DNA of 63,451 bases, taken from Prevotella sp. (GTDB taxonomy: Bacteria; Bacteroidota; Bacteroidia; Bacteroidales; Dysgonomonadaceae). The position numbers and the translations under genes were made by a program. Under the pieces are notes generated by a model. It was not told the DNA's origin. It ran no database searches and saw nothing but the letters and a program-made list of their open reading frames with translations. Position 1 is the stretch's first letter; each line of letters opens with the position of its first letter. The DNA lies in assembly GCA_031285905.1 (NCBI GenBank), contig JAITVH010000023.1, forward strand, positions 1 through 63,451, written 5' to 3'. Shown in pieces: positions 54,214 to 63,317 of the stretch.

Positions 54214-57200
54214 ATGGAAAAGATCACAACTTCGGAAGTCCTTGAGTGGGCCAAACAGTTTTTGGACAAAGCGGAAAAAGAATTAACACCAGAAGAAGTA
54301 AAGGAGCAAAAGAAATATGCTTCATTAATACAAACACCGGCAAACAAGACTCTTCTGTCAAAAATGCTGGATGAGTCTTCACAAGTTAAAGATAAAAGGA
54401 CTATTATCAAACGGATGAAGCTATTAATCGAAGAATATGGGATTCCTGACTTTTTCAATTCCTTCGATAAATTCCAGTTGCAACTTTTCATGCACTTCGG
54501 TTTTCTTGCGCCGGGCATTGCTGTTCCGCTATTCAATCGCAGGCTTCGCAAGGAAACCAACAAAATAATTATATCTGAAGAAAGGCCTAAATTAACTGAT
54601 CATTTGTCTGACAGATGGAATCATAAAATAGGACAGAACGTTAACCTGTTGGGGGAGGTTGTATTAGGAGACGGCGAAGCAAACAACCGATATCAGCACT
54701 ACCTTGAAGCATTAAAAGAGCCTGATATTAACTATATATCCATCAAACTGTCGGGAATCTATGCCCAAATACATCCACTCAGTTATGAACAAAATAAGAA
54801 AGACCTTTGCCAACTTGTAGCTTCTATCTACGGGCAAGCAATTAAGTATCCTTATACAGATCAGGATGGTGTTTCCAAACCTAAATTTGTAAACCTCGAT
54901 ATGGAGGAGTATAAAGATATGGATCTGACACTCGATGTATTTATTACGGTCTTAAGTATGCCCGAATTTAAAGATTACACAGCAGGAATAGTTGTGCAGG
55001 CATACTTACCGGATGCAGGACTATTACAGGAAAAACTTCTGAAGTTTGCAAAAGAACGTCTGGCTAATGGCGGAGCTCCACTGAAAATGCGTTTAGTAAA
55101 AGGAGCTAATCTGCAAATGGAAAGTATTATATCATCGCTACGAGGATGGACAAATCCGGTATTGCCAAGTAAAGTGGAAGTAGATGCCAATTATATGCGT
55201 ATACTTGATGTCGCTCTCTTACCTGAAAATGCTAAGGCTATGTATGTAGGTGTTGCCTCACATAATTTCTTTAGTATAGCATATGCACACCTACTCAGCC
55301 AGAAGAATGGTGTATCGGAATATGTCACTTTTGAAATGCTGGAAGGTATGGCAAATCATCTCCCGAGAGTAATGAGGAAACTGGACAAACAGATCATTCT
55401 ATATACTCCGGTGGTTAAAAAAGAGCACTTCCTGAATGCGATTTCATATCTGGTTCGCCGATTGGATGAGAACACAGGAAAAGATAACTTCCTAAGCTAT
55501 TCATTCAACCTTAAAATGGATAGCCCTCAATGGAAGTTCTTGGTTGAACAGTTTCTGTCAGCCTATCAGATGAAAGAAACAATAGTGTCAGCTCCACGCC
55601 GCACTCAGGACAGGAACAAAGCTCCTAAACCCGTAAAGGATATAAACACATTTCAGAATGAACCTGATACAGATCTCGACCTTCATCAAAATCGCCAATG
55701 GGCATTAAATGCCCTGCATAAATGGGGAAATGAGATAAATGACAAAAACTTTATAATCCCTGTGCAAATAGGTGAAAAAGAGGAAATAACAGAACATAAG
55801 AAGAAATACTACGACCGTAGCCGAAATGATGAAGTGTGCTTTTGTGAGGCAAATCTTTCTTCTTTAGACCAGATAAAAGAGATCATTACTATAGCAGAAG
55901 ATGATAAATCGGGCTGGAGAAAAACAAATATTGATAAGATTAATGAAATACTCCACAAAGTAGCGGACAACTTGTCTGCAAAACGTGGCGACCTGATTGG
56001 TTGTATGGCTTCCATTACAGGCAAGACGTTTATGGAAGGTGATGTGGAAGTATCTGAGGCAATAGACTTTTGCCGTTTCTATCCGATTACTATGAGACAT
56101 TTTGCCGAACTGGAAACCGTTTCGTATACACCTAAGGGTATTATTCTGGTTATACCACCATGGAATTTTCCACTTGCCATACCTGTGGGAGGCGTGGCTT
56201 CCGCGCTTGCGGGAGGCAATAGTGTGATCTTGAAACCGGCTACTGTAGCACTCCCTATCGCATGGGAATTTGCCAAATGCTTCTGGGATGCCGGAGTTCC
56301 TAAAGATGCATTACAAGTAGTTTGCAGCGCCGACCGTTCATCTCTGAATTGCCTGACCGCACATCCTTCAGTTAAACATGTTATCCTCACAGGAGGTACA
56401 GATACCGCCTTCAGATTATTGGAGAATAGTCCACGCACTCCTCTCTCTGCCGAAACAGGTGGAAAGAACGCAATTATAGTTACTGCTAACGGTGATCAGG
56501 ATCACGCCATTCTGAATATTGTTTCTTCGGCATTCAGCAACGCAGGGCAAAAATGTTCGGCTTGTTCTCTCGTGTTATTAGATAAAAAGACTTTTAATGA
56601 TGAAACATTTAAGTCTAAACTCAAAGACGCTGTAACCAGTATGCGTACAGGCAGTGTATGGGACACGATGAATATGGTAGGGCCAATGATTACAAACGAT
56701 AATGATAAATTATTACATGCGATTAATAATCTGGAAGAAGGCGAATCGTGGCTTGTGGCTCCCGAATTTTTAGATGAAAAGAAATACATTCTGAAACCAA
56801 CAGTGAAATGGGGTGTTAGGCCCGGCAGTTTTACATTCAGCAATGAATTGTTTGCGCCACTTCTGTCTGTCGTATGCATAGATGACCTTGAGCAGGGAAT
56901 CGAGTTTGCCAACTCTTCCGAATATGGTTTGACAGCCGGATTGCAGAGCCTTGATGAGAATGAGCACCAGATATGGAAAAATAAAATAGAAGCAGGTAAT
57001 CTTTATATCAACAGGGGGATTACAGGTGCTATTGTCAACCGCCAGCCATTTGGAGGTATGAAACGCTCTGCTTTTGGGGGAGGCATCAAAGCCGGGGGGC
57101 CTAATTATGTATCTTGTTTCGTAGAGTTTACAGAAAAAGGAGCAGAGATATCAACCACTTCTCAATCTCCATTAAGTGACCTTATAAGTAATGAAAAAGA

Positions 57201-57723
57201 TAGATATCGTCTGAATATTGCTTATGAAAGTTATAAAAAAGCATGGGAAGTAGAATTTTCACAAGAACGTGATGTAAACCATATTTATGGAGAGGAAAAT
57301 ATTTTCCGTTACCTTCCGCTAAAGAATATTGGGGTCAGGGTACAAGATACTGATAGTATTGCTGATGTACTATTAATATTATCTGCAGCGACATTGGCTA
57401 AAACTCCTGTTTTGATCAGCATCTCGCAAAAAGATGAAAAGTTACCAATATTAGAAAGAGCGGCTAAGATAGTATTAGGCATTGATTTAGTTATTCAGGA
57501 GGAAAACCAGTTTGTAGAAGAGATGGATAAATATGAGCGTATCCGTACCTGTTCGGCTGGCCTATCGGATGTAATCTATAACAAAGCAGCTAAATTAGGT
57601 AAACATATTGCATCGGATAAGCCTCTGATCGAGGGACGACTGGAATTACTCCACTATCTGAAAGAGCAAAGTATCGCATATGAGTACCATCGCTATGGAA
57701 GCATATTTGGAGAAGATAAGTAG
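54214..57723 (+). CDS. putA: Bifunctional proline dehydrogenase / P5C dehydrogenase
   Basis: Oxidises proline to glutamate in two steps via P5C. The proline dehydrogenase barrel (about 130-460; YVGVASHNFFSIAYAH and the FAD-site region) precedes the aldehyde dehydrogenase domain (about 540-985), with catalytic Glu747 in SAETGGKNA and nucleophile Cys781 in GQKCSAC. A C-terminal extra domain (about 990-1169) resembles the ALDH-like tail of longer PutA proteins. There is no N-terminal ribbon-helix-helix, so it is not an autorepressor. At 1169 residues it fits long bifunctional PutA. It provides the catabolic partner to the arginine/proline genes elsewhere in the window. Confidence 0.9.
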   Translation: MEKITTSEVLEWAKQFLDKAEKELTPEEVKEQKKYASLIQTPANKTLLSKMLDESSQVKDKRTIIKRMKLLIEEYGIPDFFNSFDKFQLQLFMHFGFLAPGIAVPLFNRRLRKETNKIIISEERPKLTDHLSDRWNHKIGQNVNLLGEVVLGDGEANNRYQHYLEALKEPDINYISIKLSGIYAQIHPLSYEQNKKDLCQLVASIYGQAIKYPYTDQDGVSKPKFVNLDMEEYKDMDLTLDVFITVLSMPEFKDYTAGIVVQAYLPDAGLLQEKLLKFAKERLANGGAPLKMRLVKGANLQMESIISSLRGWTNPVLPSKVEVDANYMRILDVALLPENAKAMYVGVASHNFFSIAYAHLLSQKNGVSEYVTFEMLEGMANHLPRVMRKLDKQIILYTPVVKKEHFLNAISYLVRRLDENTGKDNFLSYSFNLKMDSPQWKFLVEQFLSAYQMKETIVSAPRRTQDRNKAPKPVKDINTFQNEPDTDLDLHQNRQWALNALHKWGNEINDKNFIIPVQIGEKEEITEHKKKYYDRSRNDEVCFCEANLSSLDQIKEIITIAEDDKSGWRKTNIDKINEILHKVADNLSAKRGDLIGCMASITGKTFMEGDVEVSEAIDFCRFYPITMRHFAELETVSYTPKGIILVIPPWNFPLAIPVGGVASALAGGNSVILKPATVALPIAWEFAKCFWDAGVPKDALQVVCSADRSSLNCLTAHPSVKHVILTGGTDTAFRLLENSPRTPLSAETGGKNAIIVTANGDQDHAILNIVSSAFSNAGQKCSACSLVLLDKKTFNDETFKSKLKDAVTSMRTGSVWDTMNMVGPMITNDNDKLLHAINNLEEGESWLVAPEFLDEKKYILKPTVKWGVRPGSFTFSNELFAPLLSVVCIDDLEQGIEFANSSEYGLTAGLQSLDENEHQIWKNKIEAGNLYINRGITGAIVNRQPFGGMKRSAFGGGIKAGGPNYVSCFVEFTEKGAEISTTSQSPLSDLISNEKDRYRLNIAYESYKKAWEVEFSQERDVNHIYGEENIFRYLPLKNIGVRVQDTDSIADVLLILSAATLAKTPVLISISQKDEKLPILERAAKIVLGIDLVIQEENQFVEEMDKYERIRTCSAGLSDVIYNKAAKLGKHIASDKPLIEGRLELLHYLKEQSIAYEYHRYGSIFGEDK

Positions 57724-57743
57724 TATGATGTCCTACTAAAAAC

Positions 57744-57776
57744 AGGCGGCTGTCGAACTGACAGCCGCCTAATTTT
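57744..57776. terminator. Bidirectional terminator between convergent genes
   Basis: AGGCGGCTGTC (57744-57754) pairs perfectly with GACAGCCGCCT (57760-57770) around a 5-base loop. T-rich sequence follows on the plus strand; an A-run precedes it. It separates putA and the EF-G2 gene. Confidence 0.85.
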
Positions 57777-57802
57777 TATAATAATATGAATCAAGACTAA
57801 TC

Positions 57803-59962
57803 TTAATCTTCGTCTTTCTGGCTTGCTTCGTATTCTTTCAGCAACTTATCCTGTACATCGGATGGAACAAGTTCGTAGCTGGCAAACTTCATGGTAAATG
57901 AAGCGCGTCCACCTGTAAGGGAACTTAAAGAGATCGAATAGTTCGCCATTTCCTTTAATGGAACTTTAGCATTCAAAATTTCAATCCCCCTGTCACTTTC
58001 CATACCCATGATCATGGCACGGCGCCCCTGCAAGTCACCCATCACATCCCCCATCCTATCCGAAGGAACAGTCACTGTCACATCATAGATAGGCTCCAGG
58101 ATTTTCGGCCCGGCATTCTTGAAGGCTTCACTAAAGGCATTTCGCCCGGCAAGCATAAATGATATTTCGTTAGAGTCAACCGGGTGCATCTTACCATCGT
58201 ATACCACAACGCGTACATCACGGGCATATGAACCTGTCAACGGCCCTTGTTCGAGGCGGGACATAATACCCTTTAAGATAGCAGGCAAAAAGCGCGTATC
58301 TATAGATCCACCAACGATACTGTTTACAAATACAAGTTTGCCACCCCAGTCCAGATCATAGGTTTGCACATCTCTTGCTTGTACCTTAAATTCTTGCCCG
58401 TTAAATTTATATGTTTCAGGCACAGGCATACCTTCTGTATATGGCTCAACAACTAAATGAACTTCGCCAAACTGACCAGCTCCTCCAGATTGTTTCTTAT
58501 GACGATAGTCGGCACGGGAGGCTTTGGTTATTGTTTCCCGGTACGGAATCTTCGGTTCTGAATAGACGATTGGAATCTTATCGTTGTTTTCAATCCTCCA
58601 TTTTAATGTCTTTAAGTGGAATTCGCCCTGACCGGAAACAATCATTTGTTTCAGTTCTTTCGAATTTTCAATCAGCCAGGTAGGATCTTCTTCGTGCATA
58701 CGTTGCAGCACTTCACTGAGTTTTTCAGTATCTTTTTCATTTTCGGCTTTTATTGCCCTGCGGTATTTCGGATCTGGATATTTGATAAAATTAAATTTAT
58801 TATCCGTTCCTTTTACATTTAGAGTATTTCCTGTCCGCACATCTTTTAGTTTCACTGCTGCGCCTATATCTCCGGCTACAAGCTCCTCTATTTTAGAGCG
58901 TTGCTGCCCTGCTGGAACAAATATCTGCCCCATGCGTTCTTTCGAGCCCCGGTCAGCATTTATAAGATCGTCTCCTTCGTGAACTTTCCCGCTCATCACC
59001 TTGAAGTAAGAAACTTCGCCTACATGCGGTTCAACCATTGTTTTAAAGAAGAACAGGCTGGTTGGTGCTTCACTATCAGGTTTTACCTCAACACCTTCCG
59101 TACTTTTTGGAGCAGGCAGGTCACGAACATAAGGCACAACATTGCCCAGGAACTCCATTGTACGGCGCACGCACATATCCTTCTCCGCCGATACGCAGAA
59201 TACCGGGTAGAGGTCTCTGTTAACCAATCCCCAACGGATACCCATACGCATTTCTTCTTCAGTGAGTGTACCCTGATCGAAGAATTTCTCCATCAATGAT
59301 TCTTCATTTTCGGCTGCCGCTTCTATTAATTTCTGTTGCAACTCTGTTGCCCTATCCATTTCTTCGGCAGGTATATCGAGAACCTCAGGAACGCCACCTT
59401 CAGGCTTCCATCGGAACATTTTAAATTTCAACACATCAATGACTGCATTAAATCCTTCTCCACAATTCAGGGGATATTGTACCAACACAGCCTTTTCGCC
59501 ATACTCGGCTTTAAGTTGAGACACTACATTGTCAAAATCAGCTTTTGAATGGTCGAGCTGATTGATAATAAAGATAACAGGTTTCTGTAGTTTCTGAGTA
59601 TATCTTAACTGATTAATGGTACCTACTTCGATACCATATTGTGCATTAAGCATCATTAGGGCGGTGTCTGTTACATTAAGTGATGTAACTACATTACCCA
59701 CAAAATCGTCAGATCCCGGACAGTCAATAAAATTGAGCTTTCTGTTCATCCATTCTACAGAGAAAATGCTGGAAAAGACGGAATATCCGTATTCTTTTTC
59801 CACCGGGAAATAGTCCGAGACAGTATTTCCGTCTTTTACACTTCCTCTGCGTTTTATGACGCCAGCTTCAAAGAGCATGGCTTCGGCGAGAGTGGTTTTG
59901 CCGGCTCCCGAACTACCAAGAATAGCTATATTCTTGATTTCATTAGTTTGGTAAATCTTCAT
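57803..59962 (-). CDS. EF-G paralog (EF-G2) with degenerate GTPase centre
   Basis: 719-residue elongation-factor-G-like protein with all five domains. The P-loop GSSGAGKTT (about 16-24) is kept, but the G3 motif reads IDCPGSDDF, so the catalytic His of EF-G (DTPGH) is Ser84. G4 reads NQLD in place of NKMD, and switch I (RRGSVKDGNTVSDYF) is unlike canonical EF-G. This fits the EF-G2 paralog of Bacteroides, which is reported to support translocation without GTP hydrolysis and to aid gut colonisation under carbon limitation. The C-terminal end is acidic (YEASQKDED). The gene has its own upstream region. Confidence 0.87.
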   Translation of the reverse strand: MKIYQTNEIKNIAILGSSGAGKTTLAEAMLFEAGVIKRRGSVKDGNTVSDYFPVEKEYGYSVFSSIFSVEWMNRKLNFIDCPGSDDFVGNVVTSLNVTDTALMMLNAQYGIEVGTINQLRYTQKLQKPVIFIINQLDHSKADFDNVVSQLKAEYGEKAVLVQYPLNCGEGFNAVIDVLKFKMFRWKPEGGVPEVLDIPAEEMDRATELQQKLIEAAAENEESLMEKFFDQGTLTEEEMRMGIRWGLVNRDLYPVFCVSAEKDMCVRRTMEFLGNVVPYVRDLPAPKSTEGVEVKPDSEAPTSLFFFKTMVEPHVGEVSYFKVMSGKVHEGDDLINADRGSKERMGQIFVPAGQQRSKIEELVAGDIGAAVKLKDVRTGNTLNVKGTDNKFNFIKYPDPKYRRAIKAENEKDTEKLSEVLQRMHEEDPTWLIENSKELKQMIVSGQGEFHLKTLKWRIENNDKIPIVYSEPKIPYRETITKASRADYRHKKQSGGAGQFGEVHLVVEPYTEGMPVPETYKFNGQEFKVQARDVQTYDLDWGGKLVFVNSIVGGSIDTRFLPAILKGIMSRLEQGPLTGSYARDVRVVVYDGKMHPVDSNEISFMLAGRNAFSEAFKNAGPKILEPIYDVTVTVPSDRMGDVMGDLQGRRAMIMGMESDRGIEILNAKVPLKEMANYSISLSSLTGGRASFTMKFASYELVPSDVQDKLLKEYEASQKDED

Positions 59963-60141
59963 GGCTAAAATGTTTTACATGGTTAATACTATAATACCTT
60001 TACCAAAAAACCTCATTTTGAGGCGATGTTTCCAAAATTAATAAAATGTTTCAGGGAAATTGCAAGAAATATGATATTATTTAATTATAAAATGTAATTA
60101 TATCAAAATATAGATTAACATAGCTATCCTGATAAAAACAA

Positions 60142-60167
60142 AACCGATAGACAAAAATCTATCGGTT
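60142..60167 (-). terminator. Terminator of the endonuclease/phosphatase lipoprotein gene
   Basis: AACCGATAGA (60142-60151) pairs with TCTATCGGTT (60158-60167). A-rich sequence at 60134-60143 becomes U-rich on the minus strand. Confidence 0.75.
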
Positions 60168-60192
60168 CTTATATATTAATTTATTCTGCCAG

Positions 60193-61050
60193 CTATGGCA
60201 ATTGTACTAAAGACGATACTATAGAATGGTCGGAAATATAGATATCGTTCAGTTTTTCAGGCAACACATCATATTGCTTAACCTTAATACCCGGGCTGAC
60301 GAATATATAATCTATCAGGCTTCTTTTCTCTAACGGTACTTTTCCGTAATTATGGAATGTTCCTCCATCCGTTTTAATCGTTTCCGCTACTTCTTTCGTA
60401 TGGATCAGATGATCAGGATTCGATTGATCCACTACATGTTTTATTACATCTGTATCAGGTGTTGCATTAAAGTCTCCAGTCAAGATTGCAGGAAGTCCTT
60501 TTCCATAGGTTTTGGCACGCTCCAACAATAGTTTTACGCCCTCTACTCTTGCTACCTTACCTACATGATCGAGATGGGTGTTTACAAAAAAGAATTCTTC
60601 TTTTGTTTCTTTATCTTTCAATATAGCCCATGTGGCCACACGTTCACAGGCGGCATCCCAACCCTTTACTCCGGGAACTTCAGGTGTTTCACTCAACCAG
60701 AAATTACCCGATTCCATTTCTTCAAAACGATCTTTCTTATATAATATAGCACAAAACTCTCCTTTTTCTTTTCCATCAAATCGCCCAACTCCTATCGCAT
60801 TGTATTCAGGCAAACGTGACTTGAGATCATTCAACTGATGGATAAGTACTTCCTGAGTACCCACTATATCAGCATTCTGATCTTTTATAATCTGTGCGGC
60901 TACATCTTTGCGGTATTGCCAGCTATTCATACTGTCTACAGGTGTATCCATCCTGATATTAAAACTCAGCACATTCAGTTCGGTAATCTTTTTATCACAC
61001 GAGGTGAGCAACAGAATGGGAATAGAGAAAATCAATAAAAGTTTTTTCAT
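60193..61050 (-). CDS. Endonuclease/exonuclease/phosphatase family lipoprotein
   Basis: Lipobox LLLTSC near residue 18 puts it in the envelope. The EEP active-site motifs occur in order: SFNIR, GTQEV (Glu metal ligand), NTHLDH, TGDFNATPD, IDYIFVS and SDHSIV. Lipid-anchored EEP proteins in Bacteroidetes may be phosphatases or nucleases scavenging phosphate, or act on lipids or glycans. Substrate cannot be read from sequence. A terminator lies at 60142 and a -7 promoter element at 61085. Confidence 0.87.
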   Translation of the reverse strand: MKKLLLIFSIPILLLTSCDKKITELNVLSFNIRMDTPVDSMNSWQYRKDVAAQIIKDQNADIVGTQEVLIHQLNDLKSRLPEYNAIGVGRFDGKEKGEFCAILYKKDRFEEMESGNFWLSETPEVPGVKGWDAACERVATWAILKDKETKEEFFFVNTHLDHVGKVARVEGVKLLLERAKTYGKGLPAILTGDFNATPDTDVIKHVVDQSNPDHLIHTKEVAETIKTDGGTFHNYGKVPLEKRSLIDYIFVSPGIKVKQYDVLPEKLNDIYISDHSIVSSLVQLP

Positions 61051-61084
61051 AAATATTCAGGCATTTAATAGTTTTACAATAATG

Positions 61085-61092
61085 CAAAGATA
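61085..61092 (-). promoter_or_regulatory. -7 promoter element of the EEP lipoprotein gene
   Basis: The minus strand reads TATCTTTG, an exact TAnnTTTG, 35 bases upstream of the ATG. Confidence 0.55.
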
Positions 61093-61210
61093 CCGAAACA
61101 AAATGAATATATTTTTGTTAAAATATCATAACAGTGTAACCTTTTTTCATTTTTATCGACATATAACTATAAAATGTTATCATTAGGGAAACATATGTTT
61201 TGAAAACATT

Positions 61211-61218
61211 TAAATTTG
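61211..61218 (+). promoter_or_regulatory. -7 promoter element of the MacB-type operon
   Basis: TAAATTTG matches TAnnTTTG exactly, 38 bases before the GTG start at 61257. Confidence 0.5.
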
Positions 61219-61256
61219 CGTGTTAAAATTTGATACACATCTAATAATATACAAGT

Positions 61257-61952
61257 GTGATAAAAATAACCAACCTGAATAAAACCTATTACAATGGTGC
61301 ACCCCTGCACGTATTGAAAGGTATTAATATGGAAGTAAGGAAAGGAGAGTTAGTCTCTATCATGGGAGCTTCCGGTTCCGGTAAATCCACATTGCTCAAC
61401 ATTCTCGGTATCCTGGACAATTATGATACAGGTGAGTATTATCTGGATAATGTGCTAATCAAAAACCAGAGCGAAACCAAGGCCGCCGAATTGAGAAACG
61501 AGAAAATAGGCTTCATCTTTCAGTCGTTCAATCTCATCTCTTTCAAGAACGCTTTGGAAAATGTGGCACTTCCCCTTTACTACAAAGGTGTCAGTCGCAA
61601 AAAGCGAAATGTGCTGGCAATGGAATACCTTGACAAGATGGGAATCGCTACTCATGCCGAACATATGCCGAATGAACTATCAGGAGGTCAGAAACAACGT
61701 GTGGCCATTGCCCGGGCGCTGATTTCGCAACCGCAAGTAATTCTGGCCGATGAGCCGACAGGTGCGCTCGACAGTAAGACGTCAAGGGAAGTGATGGAAC
61801 TGCTAAGAAAAATAAATGCTGAAGATGATATCACCATGCTTGTGGTAACACACGAACAATCGGTAGCCAATGCAACAGACCGGGTGATCCATATAAAAGA
61901 CGGAGTCATCGGTTCTGTTGAGATAAATTTGAATCCTGTAATAGATATGTAA
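61257..61952 (+). CDS. MacB/LolD-type ABC transporter ATPase
   Basis: Single 231-residue ATPase. Walker A GASGSGKST (about 36-44), Q-loop, signature ELSGGQKQR, Walker B VILADEPTGALDS and switch THEQ are intact. The GALDS D-loop typifies MacB/LolD/FtsE enzymes. The start is GTG at 61257 (MIKITNLNKTY). The two following permease genes make it part of a mechanotransmission-type system, probably exporting a peptide, antibiotic or lipoprotein. Cargo is unknown. Confidence 0.9.
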   Translation: MIKITNLNKTYYNGAPLHVLKGINMEVRKGELVSIMGASGSGKSTLLNILGILDNYDTGEYYLDNVLIKNQSETKAAELRNEKIGFIFQSFNLISFKNALENVALPLYYKGVSRKKRNVLAMEYLDKMGIATHAEHMPNELSGGQKQRVAIARALISQPQVILADEPTGALDSKTSREVMELLRKINAEDDITMLVVTHEQSVANATDRVIHIKDGVIGSVEINLNPVIDM

Positions 61953-61962
61953 TTTTTACGGA

Positions 61963-63219
61963 ATGTTTGATTTTGATTCTTTGCGAGAGATACTGGCCAC
62001 TATCGGTAAAAACAAGATGCGAACTGCACTTACAGGCTTTGCCGTAGCATGGGGAATATTTATGCTTATCATCCTGTTAGCTTCCGGTAACGGGCTTAAA
62101 AATGGTGTGACATCCAATTTTTCCAATCGGGCACAAAATTCCGTAACGCTTTGGCCGGGATGGACATCAATGCCATATCAGGGATTGCCGTCTAACAGGA
62201 GAATTTCGTTCGATCATAAAGACTACGACCTGATAAGTAATAAAATACCTGAGGTAGAATATGTATCTGCCCGTGTCACTCAGAACGTGACAATCTCTTA
62301 TGGAAACGAATATGGTGCATGGCGGCTCGAAGGAGTCTCGCAGGATGCAGCTCATATCAACAATATAAAAGTAAAAGCCGGCGATGGACGTTTCCTCAAC
62401 AAACTGGATGTAGACAACAGGCGGAAAGTAGCTGTAATCAGCCCTGAGATGCGACGTTTGCTGTTTAAAGGAGAAGAACCGTTTGGCAAATATGTAATTG
62501 CTAATGGTATTGCCTTTCAGGTAATCGGTATATATGACGATTCGGATATGTTTAATAATAATCCTCCTGCATATGTTCCTTTCACTACAGCACAGATGCT
62601 ATACAACCGGGGATGGGGATTCCGCCAGATAGATTTCACTGTGAAAGGAATCACAAAACTGGAAGATAATAAAGCTTTTGTAGAACGGGTACGAAAACAG
62701 GTGGCGCAACTCCACAAATTCGATCCGGCCGACCGTTCGGCACTTTATATACGGAATACGGCAGAAGATGTGGAGATGATGAGCCAATTATTCTTTGTTA
62801 TAAATCTCTTTCTTGGAGTTATTGGGATTTTGTCTTTGATGGCTGGTGTTGTAGGTGTAGGTAATATTATGCTTATCACAGTCAAAGAACGGACAAGGGA
62901 AATCGGCATCCGCAAAGCTATAGGAGCAACACCTGCATCAGTACTAAGATTGATAATATTCGAATCTATAATGATTACTACAGCTGCCGGCTATATAGGA
63001 TTGGTTATTGGAGTATTGGTTAGTGAATCTGGTGTATTAGAAAACTTTATTTTTAATTTCCCTCAAGAACAGTTTACTATGTTTCGTGATCCCAGAGTGG
63101 ATCTAGATGCTGCATTCTTAGCCACATTCGTACTTGTACTCGCCGGTACTATCGCCGGATTAATACCAGCTTTGAAAGCGACCAGAGTAAAACCAATAGA
63201 AGCAATGAGGGCAGAGTAA
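61963..63219 (+). CDS. MacB-like ABC permease, four-helix type
   Basis: 418 residues. An N-terminal helix (about 23-45) and a periplasmic MacB_PCD domain (about 55-270) precede three C-terminal helices of the FtsX permease domain. The conserved motif VGNIMLITVKERTREIGIRKAIGA is at about 305-330. It is 10 bases after the ATPase gene and would form a homo- or heterodimer with the next permease. No TolC or adaptor gene is visible in the window. Confidence 0.9.
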   Translation: MFDFDSLREILATIGKNKMRTALTGFAVAWGIFMLIILLASGNGLKNGVTSNFSNRAQNSVTLWPGWTSMPYQGLPSNRRISFDHKDYDLISNKIPEVEYVSARVTQNVTISYGNEYGAWRLEGVSQDAAHINNIKVKAGDGRFLNKLDVDNRRKVAVISPEMRRLLFKGEEPFGKYVIANGIAFQVIGIYDDSDMFNNNPPAYVPFTTAQMLYNRGWGFRQIDFTVKGITKLEDNKAFVERVRKQVAQLHKFDPADRSALYIRNTAEDVEMMSQLFFVINLFLGVIGILSLMAGVVGVGNIMLITVKERTREIGIRKAIGATPASVLRLIIFESIMITTAAGYIGLVIGVLVSESGVLENFIFNFPQEQFTMFRDPRVDLDAAFLATFVLVLAGTIAGLIPALKATRVKPIEAMRAE

Positions 63220-63224
63220 TAAAG

Positions 63225-63312
63225 AATTATGAATAAAGAATTATGAATTATGAGTTATTTATATCTGATACACAATCTTGTAACCCATAACTTATAGCTC
63301 GTAACTAAAAAT
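63225..63312. repeat. AT-rich repeated sequence between permease genes
   Basis: Between the two permease genes: GAATTATGAA repeats (AAAGAATTATGAAT twice, then GAATTATGAG) and an imperfect inverse, CATAACTTATAGCTCGTAAC. The stretch resembles the short dispersed repeats common in Bacteroidetes intergenic DNA. It contains no ORF. Confidence 0.4.
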
Positions 63313-63317
63313 ACAAA

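Noticed and set aside
58119..59813. Plus-strand open frames opposite the EF-G2 gene
   Set aside because: Shadow frames: no start context, family motifs or codon pattern; the minus-strand gene explains the region.
60011..60023. Small hairpin CCTCA/TGAGG upstream of the EF-G2 gene
   Set aside because: Only a 5-base stem; not enough to call a terminator or attenuator.
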